Assembly: GCA_964564015.1 (NCBI GenBank)
Contig: CAZLZR010000012.1
Coordinates: 27,357 to 91,356, forward strand
Length of the DNA stretch: 64,000 bases
Source of the DNA: Acetivibrio sp964564015
GTDB taxonomy: Bacteria > Bacillota > Clostridia > Acetivibrionales > Acetivibrionaceae
Reading direction: 5' to 3'
Positions 56,749 through 64,000 of the stretch are shown in pieces (the first letter of the stretch is position 1; every line of letters starts with the position of its first letter). A program made the translations under genes and the position numbers. Under the pieces are notes generated by a model. It was given only the letters and a program-made list of their open reading frames with translations, did no database searches and was not told the DNA's origin.

Positions 56749-59388
56749 CTATTCTTCCTTATTCAACTTATCTAACTGCTGTTTTACTTCCGGAGGAAGT
56801 GCGTCAACCAGGTAATTACGTCCTTTTCCCTGCATTTCCTTATATTCCTGTTTTATCCTTTCGTTAGCCCTTATAATCTCAGCCTTCAGTTCTCTGGCCG
56901 ATAATAGCGAACATCCTTCTCCCCTTACAATTACCTGCTGTAAGCCGTCTGATGTAGCAACTGTTATATTATAGTTTCTCTTATTGTCATGGGCAAATTT
57001 TTCAATATACTGATCTGCAGTTTGTGCCTCTTTGGTATATACCAAATGTATATTATAATAATCAATTACCTCTTCACGATGTCCTTCAACACGGTATGCA
57101 TCAAAAACGACAATAACGTGAAATCTTCGAATCCATTGATAATTACTGAGGATGTCAAGCAATTTAATTCTCGCACCGTACATATTCTCATCTGCAAGTT
57201 CCTTCAGTTCAGGCCATGCGAAGATAATATTATAGCCGTCTATAAGGAGGTACTCTTCTTTTGCTTCCATCTGCCTGCTGACAAAGTTGTCAGTTTTATA
57301 ATAGCTTTCTACTGCTGTTTTTCGTCTCTTCCAGGCAGACTTCTTTCCTTGGTTTGCATAGAAAGTTTTATTCATAATATGATCGATTTCTTCCAGACTA
57401 ATCGATCTTTCTTCTGAATATGAGGCCTGATTTTGATTGGTTACATCCAAATCATCTTTTCCCTGGAAATAGCTTTCAACATGCATGTAATCCTTTACCT
57501 CATCCCAAGCCACCAAAAACCCTGCACCTTGTGCACAAAACACTGAACCTGTTGGATTGTCTATATCTCTTTCCGAATCATATGCAATACGTTCTATGAC
57601 CTCTTCGGCATTATGGCATTTTTCATACCCTTTCAGGGTGCAAAACAGCCTTCCGAAGCCTTTGGTATAAGCCACTACCTCTTTCTGATAATTTCTCATG
57701 GTAATAACAGGGGCACTACCCACAAGAATAGCCATGTCGCCATTTATCTGTGATATTTGGCAGATACCATGCATTTTCTCAACGTCAGTCATAGCCCTTC
57801 CTACCATTTTCTCAGGCAGTTCCAACTGAAAGGCATAATAAGGCTCCAATAATACGGATTCCGCCTCCTTTAATCCTTGGCGCACTGCGCGGTAGGTAGC
57901 TTCCCTGAAGTCGCCGCCTTCTGTATGTTTATTATGCGCTCTGCCTGATACTAAAGTTATTTTCATATCTGTAATTGACGAACCTGTCAGAACCCCTTTA
58001 TGGGCTTTTTCCTTCAGATGGGTTAAGATAAGTCTTTGCCAGTTTTTACCCAAGTCATCTTCATTGCATTCCACACCAAACTGAAGACCACTACCGGGCT
58101 CGCCCGGTTCCAGCAAAAGGTGAACCTCCGCATAATGCCTTAAGGGTTCAAAGTGTCCCACCCCTTCAACCACATTGGCAATGGTCTCTTTATACACAAT
58201 CCTGCCGGCACCAAAACCCACCTCAACACCAAAACGGTTTTTTATAAGGCTCTGAAGAATTTCAATCTGCACATCTCCCATGACCTGTGCCTGAATTTCC
58301 TGTAACTGCTCATTCCACACAATGTGTAATTCCGGCTCCTCTTCTTCAATCAGACGCAGTTTTGGAAGCATTGCCCTAAAGTCGCAACCTTCCGGAAGTA
58401 TAATTTGATATTGTAGTACGCTCTCCAGTACAGGCGGATTTGAAGCTTCCTCTATCCCCAAGCCTTCCCCTGGCCTTGTTTGGCTCAGTCCCGTTACTGC
58501 AACTACAGATCCTGCGTCTATCTCATTTACTGCATCGAATCTCTGTCCTGAATAAATACGGATTTGATTAACTTTTTCTTCCCATACATTATTTGTCAGT
58601 ACATCTTTTACCTTAAGTTTTCCACCTGTCAGCTTCATGTGCGTGAGACGGTTGCCCTGCTCGTCCCTCGTGATCTTAAATATTTTAGCTCCGAATTCTT
58701 CGGAATAGCAGGGTGTTATTGCATACTTTACAATCCCCTGCATTAATTGCTCAACGCCTTCTAATTTTAAAGCCGAACCAAAAAAACAGGGAAATACTTT
58801 ACGATTCTCAATTGCACTACTGATCTGGGCTGTTTTGATATGTCCTGTTTCCAGATATGCTTGCATCATAGCTTCATTACACATGGCCAGCTGGTCATAA
58901 AACAATTCTGTCTTAACTTGTCCAAATTCAATGCATGTATCATTTAACTGTTTTTTTATTGCTTTTATTATATTATCCTTATCCGTGCCGTTCTGATCCA
59001 TCTTATTCACGAATAAAAACACCGGTATATTATACATATCAAGCAACCGCCATAATGTTCTGGTATGCCCCTGTACTCCATCTGCACCGCTTATCACTAA
59101 AATGGCATAATCAAGCACCTGAAGCGTTCTCTCCATTTCAGCCGAAAAATCTACGTGTCCCGGGGTATCCAGCAAAGTGATCTGAGTCTCACCAATTTCA
59201 AATACAGCCTGCTTGGAAAAAATAGTGATACCTCTGGCTCTTTCCAGTTCATAGTTGTCTAAATATGCATCCTTATTGTCTACTCTTCCCAGCTTCCTTA
59301 TTCTACCACTCAAATATAGTATACCCTCGGACAGTGTCGTCTTGCCCGCATCCACATGTGCCAATATTCCGATGACTAATTTTCTCAT
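56749..59388 (-). CDS. TetM/EF-G-like translation GTPase fused to a YacP/Rae1-type NYN nuclease
   Basis: An 879-residue protein. Residues 1-640 are an EF-G-like ribosomal GTPase closest to Tet(M)-type ribosomal protection proteins: G1 AHVDAGKT (10-17), effector region RGITI, G3 DTPGH (74-78), G4 NKMD (128-131), then domains II-V. Residues 711-879 are a NYN domain of the YacP/Rae1 family: LLIDGYNII (Asp717), IVVFDAYRVEGH (Asp763), QTADQYIE (Asp792) and VATSDGLQQ (Asp814), the acidic set expected of an active nuclease. Rae1 of Bacillus cleaves mRNA in the ribosomal A site, where Tet(M) also binds. Predicted role: A-site mRNA cleavage or ribosome rescue rather than plain tetracycline resistance (inference). 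Confidence 0.88.
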   Translation of the reverse strand: MRKLVIGILAHVDAGKTTLSEGILYLSGRIRKLGRVDNKDAYLDNYELERARGITIFSKQAVFEIGETQITLLDTPGHVDFSAEMERTLQVLDYAILVISGADGVQGHTRTLWRLLDMYNIPVFLFVNKMDQNGTDKDNIIKAIKKQLNDTCIEFGQVKTELFYDQLAMCNEAMMQAYLETGHIKTAQISSAIENRKVFPCFFGSALKLEGVEQLMQGIVKYAITPCYSEEFGAKIFKITRDEQGNRLTHMKLTGGKLKVKDVLTNNVWEEKVNQIRIYSGQRFDAVNEIDAGSVVAVTGLSQTRPGEGLGIEEASNPPVLESVLQYQIILPEGCDFRAMLPKLRLIEEEEPELHIVWNEQLQEIQAQVMGDVQIEILQSLIKNRFGVEVGFGAGRIVYKETIANVVEGVGHFEPLRHYAEVHLLLEPGEPGSGLQFGVECNEDDLGKNWQRLILTHLKEKAHKGVLTGSSITDMKITLVSGRAHNKHTEGGDFREATYRAVRQGLKEAESVLLEPYYAFQLELPEKMVGRAMTDVEKMHGICQISQINGDMAILVGSAPVITMRNYQKEVVAYTKGFGRLFCTLKGYEKCHNAEEVIERIAYDSERDIDNPTGSVFCAQGAGFLVAWDEVKDYMHVESYFQGKDDLDVTNQNQASYSEERSISLEEIDHIMNKTFYANQGKKSAWKRRKTAVESYYKTDNFVSRQMEAKEEYLLIDGYNIIFAWPELKELADENMYGARIKLLDILSNYQWIRRFHVIVVFDAYRVEGHREEVIDYYNIHLVYTKEAQTADQYIEKFAHDNKRNYNITVATSDGLQQVIVRGEGCSLLSARELKAEIIRANERIKQEYKEMQGKGRNYLVDALPPEVKQQLDKLNKEE

Positions 59389-59484
59389 ATTTATTTACAA
59401 TCCTTCACTTTCATCTGTTTCGTAAATCTCAATGCCATCCATTTATATATGATACCAGCAGGTATGGAATTTGAAAAGGTAAGG

Positions 59485-61209
59485 TTATGACAATTCAATA
59501 TTCTCCTGCCTCCTGAATAAAAATAAACAAGCCAACAAGGAAATACATCCCGTTATTATTCCAAGGAATAAGCCATTGAAAGTCCTGTTTAATGAAGTCA
59601 AGACAGGAGTAAACCCATGACAGAAACTGTTTATAATAGATATTCCAACGATTGAAGAAAAAGTACCAACAAAACTTATAAGTTTGTAAGGTACCTTTTT
59701 GGGATAAAGATACAAAAATGCGAACAAACACGGATAGCCGATTATAAACTCCTTTATCCTTGGTCTTGCTGACATGTTCAGTTCAAGGAAATTCCTTACT
59801 TGAATTTCTGCTGCGGATTCCGGCAATATATTAAAATTGCCGCTTCTTAATAAATATATATATATAAGAACATATATTACGAAAAAATAAATAAGGTTAG
59901 TAAATATAAACTTCTTGATGCCTGCACGCTTGATATAATCCATTACTCTTCTATTCACAGGGTACTGCTTGTGTGATACAAAAATAAAATTTATATTGAA
60001 CACGATCAGCGGAATAATAAAAGCCGGTATAACCAGGTTGAAGTTTATGAGGTTCATTACATACCGGACATCACACATTGATGATATTACCATACAAACC
60101 CCAATTCCATTAATTAAGAAAATCCTTAATAATGACCTTAAAATAAGTATAAAAATATTTTTCGGCGAATTTTTCAGGCTATTTATAAGTATTATTCCCG
60201 ATAATGACGGGTAGATAATAGCGGCTGTATACGCCTCCCAAATATTAGTCTCCGGTTTTATAAGCCCAAATATCAAAAACCCTCCAAGAGATGACAGAGC
60301 CATTGATAATATAAAGAACCATGGTCTTTTTATTCCGGTGTAATCAATTAATAAAGCCATTGAAGCAACAAGATTAACAATTATTGGAATCCTCCAGGGT
60401 ATTCCCGGAAGATTGGGATTGGCCTTATTTAAATCTTCATTAACAGCAAAGCCTTTTTCATCAAGACGTTCGGTAAGTTCTTTTGAAACTTCCAACAATT
60501 CTAAAATGCAGCCATCCTCAGTATAATCTTTCGATCTATAAATCGGCTCAATGCAAATCAGCCTGACATTTCTGTCCACAACAGATCTAAACCACATCAT
60601 GGAAACATCTTGCGCCGTATTAGTTTTTGAAATATGATTTGAAATGGTAAAGGCCCTATTCAAGCTGTAATTTGTGCCGGTAATAAGCATATCAAGCCCT
60701 GGTATGGGCATATAACCTGTTTGTTCCTTATTCTCCATAGCAAAAAATATGAGGTTATTTCTGATAACAAGTGACCTTAATTCCTCAAAACCTTCATTGT
60801 TATTTTGATTTATGAGATAAGGTTTTTCGGTCTGCGAATCATACATCAGTAAATAACGAATCCCATACTTTTGTATAATAGTCTCCAGATTCTTGTAATA
60901 CTTTTTCGAATGAGATATGCTGTTAAGGTTTAGAATTATTTGGAGCCCATATGCATTTACTTTTTCACAAAGTGAGGTATTTATTATATCAGAATTACTA
61001 CCCGCCAAAGATTGTTCATTCAGAATGACGCTTGATATATCATATTCACCAAGATCGCCAAGATTTAGCTGATTTTGTGATTTAACCTTTTGGTAGTCGA
61101 GTGCCAGTATAACCGAGTTATTATTTTTTTCATTTGATAGCCTTAAACTAATTAAAGGAAAAACAAATATAGTAGTTACAATTAAAACCAGCCATAAAAC
61201 CTTTCTCAT
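59485..61209 (-). CDS. DUF5693-like polytopic membrane protein
   Basis: A 574-residue protein. An N-terminal signal/anchor helix is followed by an extracytoplasmic alpha/beta domain (about 30-260) and eight to nine membrane helices (about 265-570). The outer domain has the look of a TIM-barrel-type glycan-binding fold (LQIILNLNSISHSKKYYKNL; GIRYLLMYDSQT) and matches what I know of DUF5693 proteins, which are often next to the polysaccharide pyruvyltransferase gene csaB in clostridia; csaB is not in the window here. Possible role in cell-wall polymer or S-layer anchoring. No ribosome binding site stronger than GGTGGAAAATG-type was found. Confidence 0.7.
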   Translation of the reverse strand: MRKVLWLVLIVTTIFVFPLISLRLSNEKNNNSVILALDYQKVKSQNQLNLGDLGEYDISSVILNEQSLAGSNSDIINTSLCEKVNAYGLQIILNLNSISHSKKYYKNLETIIQKYGIRYLLMYDSQTEKPYLINQNNNEGFEELRSLVIRNNLIFFAMENKEQTGYMPIPGLDMLITGTNYSLNRAFTISNHISKTNTAQDVSMMWFRSVVDRNVRLICIEPIYRSKDYTEDGCILELLEVSKELTERLDEKGFAVNEDLNKANPNLPGIPWRIPIIVNLVASMALLIDYTGIKRPWFFILSMALSSLGGFLIFGLIKPETNIWEAYTAAIIYPSLSGIILINSLKNSPKNIFILILRSLLRIFLINGIGVCMVISSMCDVRYVMNLINFNLVIPAFIIPLIVFNINFIFVSHKQYPVNRRVMDYIKRAGIKKFIFTNLIYFFVIYVLIYIYLLRSGNFNILPESAAEIQVRNFLELNMSARPRIKEFIIGYPCLFAFLYLYPKKVPYKLISFVGTFSSIVGISIINSFCHGFTPVLTSLNRTFNGLFLGIITGCISLLACLFLFRRQENIELS

Positions 61210-61427
61210 TTTCCACCAACATCATTTATTTATTTTTCTCAGATTATACCACAAGAATTTGCCGGCTTCAAATTACAAAAAGCTTTCTTCACCTTAGTAG
61301 TACTTATTTTCTATAATCAATTCTGCTATAATCTGTTCCATCTTTATTAAACTATTGAGACTTTTTCTTAAAAAGCTGTTCTACTTAAATTAGCATAAGG
61401 TATGACTAAAATATAAATTCATACTCT

Positions 61428-61497
61428 GGATAACGAAAAAACTTGATTTGATAATGTTTTCAAAATATGAGAATAGGATGTTATTTTTTCGTTATCC
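61428..61497 (+). repeat. Mini inverted-repeat element, best copy
   Basis: A 70-base element with perfect 14-base terminal inverted repeats (GGATAACGAAAAAA / TTTTTTCGTTATCC) and a 42-base interior containing TTGATAATGTTTTCA. Related copies at 11161-11223 (opposite orientation), 20185-20225 (half) and 29360-29427 (divergent). No coding capacity; MITE-like, or a family of structured termini. Otherwise the gap 61210-61510 holds nothing supportable. Confidence 0.6.
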
Positions 61498-61510
61498 CTA
61501 AGTAATTATG

Positions 61511-62854
61511 TCACGTCCCTTTTTTATTAACAACCTTCTGGTAAGGTGCAATCATTCCTTCATTCATCCTATTTCCCACTTTCCTCCATACAGCTGGCAT
61601 TGACAGCAACATTCCCACCAGTTTCATTTTGAGAACAGTGCCAATTTTCTTCTGCGGAAAGTCGTAGATACCATGTTTTTTGTAGAATCTATGATCCTCT
61701 TTCATCAGCCCTCTCATTAGATAAATGAGATCCCGGAATATTTTCATACCGCCCACACCTAAGAAGTTTTGAGGTAGTACAAGTCTGTTTTGAAGAGCAT
61801 AGACCAATTTATCCGCCATTACCTTGATTGACTTTGACGTATCACCTTCATCAGTAGCCACGCCGCATAAAAAGTTGTGTCCCACCTCACAACGTCCTTC
61901 AACAATCATCTTAAGGTTGTGCTCCTTACTATATTCTCCGCTTACTATATATCCCATTGGCATTCCCATAGTTACAGTACGGTGTCCATTGCAAAATTGA
62001 CGGTCATCATATTTCTTAAAGGATGCACCCATGCTGTGATCTTTTATGGTAAAAGCAAACACAATCGCCGCTGCTTTCTGAATCTCTTCCCTTAAGAAAA
62101 CATCAAATCCATCCTTATATATGCATTTCCCTGATATTGCGCAATTGAAACATCCAAGGCAGCCTCCTGAAAACGGGAACTCCCTTATATTAATAACTCT
62201 AGTGTTATATGGGTAGACATTCCGAAAATCCAAAATCATATTTTTAAGATTTTCGTCGCTGTCTTCACAGTTTGTGACAATAACGGTATCAAATTGATCC
62301 GATTTTTTTACTTCAGGCAGAATCGGCATATGGAGCTTCCTTTCAGGTTCCGGCATCTTTATTGGTGCTTCATATAAATCCGATTTGCAACAAAAATGAA
62401 TATAGTCCCAAAACTTCAGAGCATCCTTTTGACCTTTTTCAGATAATAAATCCTCCATTTCAGCCGAAAGACCCTGGATGTATTTCATATTTAAGTCCAT
62501 ACAATTTTCTTCAACAAATTTATGAGCTGTAATATCATAAAAGTGCAAGGATGTGCTAATCTGAGCAGCAAATTTTCCCCTTAAATCCACATGATGTTCT
62601 TTCATCAATTCTATAAACCTGTGCAGCTGATAAGGCACAATAAACGTATATACCGGGTAACAAAATAATATAAGATCGGCTCCCTCAAGCTTCTTCACGG
62701 CTAATTCCATATTTTTTTCAAATTGTTTAATCTGCTGACCCACATGTAGAATTTCAAAGCAATCGTCTTCGTAATGCTTTTGAATATAAAGTACTGTTTG
62801 GAGTGTAATGCTGTATTTTCCCTTTGGGCTTCCGTTCAAAACTACAATATTCAT
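61511..62854 (-). CDS. Tandem flavodoxin-fold NAD(P)H-dependent oxidoreductase
   Basis: A 447-residue protein with two flavodoxin-like domains. The first (1-185) opens with VVLNGSPKGKYSIT, the FMN phosphate loop of NADPH-dependent FMN reductases, and has LILFCYPVYTFIVPYQLHRF. The second (about 200-380) has an iron-sulfur-flavoprotein-like stretch (GGCLGCFNCAISGKCIYKDG) followed by VFAFTIKDHSMGASFKKYDDR, but lacks the classic first loop. The C-terminal 70 residues are basic and helical. Full-length double-domain forms occur in clostridia. The substrate is unknown; redox partner use is likely cytoplasmic. Confidence 0.8.
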   Translation of the reverse strand: MNIVVLNGSPKGKYSITLQTVLYIQKHYEDDCFEILHVGQQIKQFEKNMELAVKKLEGADLILFCYPVYTFIVPYQLHRFIELMKEHHVDLRGKFAAQISTSLHFYDITAHKFVEENCMDLNMKYIQGLSAEMEDLLSEKGQKDALKFWDYIHFCCKSDLYEAPIKMPEPERKLHMPILPEVKKSDQFDTVIVTNCEDSDENLKNMILDFRNVYPYNTRVINIREFPFSGGCLGCFNCAISGKCIYKDGFDVFLREEIQKAAAIVFAFTIKDHSMGASFKKYDDRQFCNGHRTVTMGMPMGYIVSGEYSKEHNLKMIVEGRCEVGHNFLCGVATDEGDTSKSIKVMADKLVYALQNRLVLPQNFLGVGGMKIFRDLIYLMRGLMKEDHRFYKKHGIYDFPQKKIGTVLKMKLVGMLLSMPAVWRKVGNRMNEGMIAPYQKVVNKKGT

Positions 62855-63279
62855 TATCTTTCACCTCATGAAAAATTATTCTTAATCCGCAAAAGTATAT
62901 ATTGATATTTGACATCAAAGGATTTTTCCCACAGCCTATTTGGGTCAAATAAGGACTAAAGTATAAGTATAATCGAAGTTGTTTTACAGTATTCCTAAAT
63001 ATATTGATTAAAACAGAATTCTAGAATGTTGACCGAATTTCCTTCATAATTATTAAGACCTATTGAAAAAAATATATATTCCTTAAAAATGTTTCAACTT
63101 AAATCTTCTTGAACCTTAGCAACTACAATCTATACTGTCCATTAATACTTACATATATCACACCAGAATTCCGATCTTTTTATCCCAATAAAAAATTAAG
63201 AACCAGTGATATATTACGCATATTATTCAATTAATAAGAAAACATAAGATTGGAATTTATATAAAGGGGAGTGCACAGT
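62855..63279. other. Divergent intergenic region
   Basis: About 425 AT-rich bases between the divergent flavodoxin-fold gene and the partial gene at the right edge. TTGACA-like and TATAAT-like hexamers occur, but none with good spacing near the starts. No gene, repeat or structured RNA could be supported. Confidence 0.4.
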
Positions 63280-64000
63280 TTGACAGTTAAGGAAGCGTTT
63301 ATAGAAATACTAAACAATGATGGAATTTCCCAGCACCTGTCCTCAGAAGACAAAAACATCATTATGGAATACTATTCCCGCTTTGAAGAGCAATTTGAGA
63401 AGGAATATCAATTGGAGGATTCAAAAAACAGAATAGCAGGGATTATCTTATATAACATTGTGCAATTAGACAATGACCTCAAAAAACGCAAATCAGCTGA
63501 TAATAAGGGGCTACTTTTTTCGATAAAGTCAATATCCTTAATTACCGGTATTGGTGAAAAGACTTTCTACAGATTAAATAATGAATTCAAAGAAAAATTC
63601 AGTAATTTTAATAAATCTCCAAAGGAAAAAAACGATGAGAAGGAAGAAACGATAAATGAAAACAGGCTTTCTCCTCTGATAAATACCATAAAGAAATGCC
63701 GTCGCAAGTCAGAACCTCCGCAGCTTAATAAAGGAATGCTTGTACGAATTTTCAATTACACCCTTTATTGCCTTCAATATTTATATTCTGACAAAAGTGC
63801 TATAAAAATAAAGGAGTTTTTAGGTCATGTGCAGGCAAACATATATATTGCAGGTTATGATGTTAAAGAGAAAAAGCTGGTGGAATTGTTTGGCGGGATT
63901 GCAAAAGATACGGATATTATACTTACTGCTGGTAGAAATAAAGAGGATTTTATCAAGGTTAAAGATATTTATGGAAACTACGAAAATAAAGTATATGTTG
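63280..64000 (+). CDS. Partial gene of unknown function (runs off the window)
   Basis: An open frame of at least 240 codons continuing past the right edge. It starts at TTG with AAGGGGAG eight bases upstream (an in-frame GTG at 63271 overlaps that site). Residues 1-75 are helical and charged; 76-100 (FSIKSISLITGIGEKTFYRL) could be a helix-turn-helix or helix-hairpin-helix. After a Lys/Glu-rich linker comes a segment ending NIYIAGYDVKEKKLVELFGG. I do not recognise the family. A possible PLD-like or nucleotide-binding fold in the last part is a weak guess that needs the rest of the gene. Confidence 0.6.
   Translation, partial: MTVKEAFIEILNNDGISQHLSSEDKNIIMEYYSRFEEQFEKEYQLEDSKNRIAGIILYNIVQLDNDLKKRKSADNKGLLFSIKSISLITGIGEKTFYRLNNEFKEKFSNFNKSPKEKNDEKEETINENRLSPLINTIKKCRRKSEPPQLNKGMLVRIFNYTLYCLQYLYSDKSAIKIKEFLGHVQANIYIAGYDVKEKKLVELFGGIAKDTDIILTAGRNKEDFIKVKDIYGNYENKVYV

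Noticed and set aside
56749..59388. Simple tetracycline-resistance gene
   Set aside because: The C-terminal NYN nuclease domain and chromosomal setting without mobile-element genes do not fit a standard tet(M) determinant.

Overview
The window is AT-rich DNA from an anaerobic, endospore-forming, cellulosome-producing clostridium, most like the Acetivibrio/Hungateiclostridium/Ruminiclostridium group. The evidence is four secreted proteins with type I dockerins (a CE1 esterase, a GH30 xylanase and two serpins), a GerA-type germinant receptor operon, a T-box-controlled methionyl-tRNA synthetase, frequent GTG/TTG starts and strong GGAGG-type ribosome binding sites. No tRNA, rRNA or CRISPR array was seen.

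Layout. 1-5.4 kb: three paralogous FAD-dependent oxidoreductases with two membrane proteins and two small helical proteins. 5.4-9.5 kb: gerA-gerB-gerC operon. 9.5-15.1 kb: a 7TM-PAS sensor without a kinase, an ECF sigma factor / zinc-finger-LCP fusion / YdcF operon, a methyl-accepting chemotaxis protein tail remnant and a small lipoprotein. 15.2-18.6 kb: Fe-S aldo/keto reductase and RecD2 helicase. 18.7-21.4 kb: a decayed zone with an IS110 fragment, a frameshifted YARHG/SH3-type gene, one intact and one collapsed Uma2 gene. 21.5-26.5 kb: response regulator, histidine kinase, ABC ATPase and FtsX-type permease. 27.3-29.3 kb: metG with its T-box leader. 29.5-36.3 kb: TPR/stalk-domain protein, the two hemicellulases and a membrane protein. 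36.4-40.5 kb: a three-gene unit in which a DUF2207-type membrane protein ends in ten Cys spaced every four residues (Ala-Cys-His-Ser/Asp repeats), followed by a PqqD-like/radical SAM/SPASM enzyme and an unknown membrane protein. 40.7-44.4 kb: dockerin serpin and a stalk-domain solute-binding protein. 44.5-54.7 kb: a DNA-modification/defence cassette (HTH, SNF2 helicase, DUF4391, type III Mod, DUF1016 nuclease, Res) bracketed by a 14-bp direct repeat. 55.1-62.9 kb: second dockerin serpin, a TetM/EF-G-like GTPase fused to a YacP/Rae1-type NYN nuclease, a DUF5693-like membrane protein and a tandem flavodoxin-fold protein. 63.3 kb to the end: a partial gene of unknown function.

Main points of interest: the Ala-Cys-His-X repeat tail with its radical SAM enzyme; the GTPase-NYN fusion; the flanked defence cassette; and two families of short dispersed repeats, one with near-perfect terminal inverted repeats and one with a covarying hairpin. 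All alignments were done by eye and need computational confirmation.
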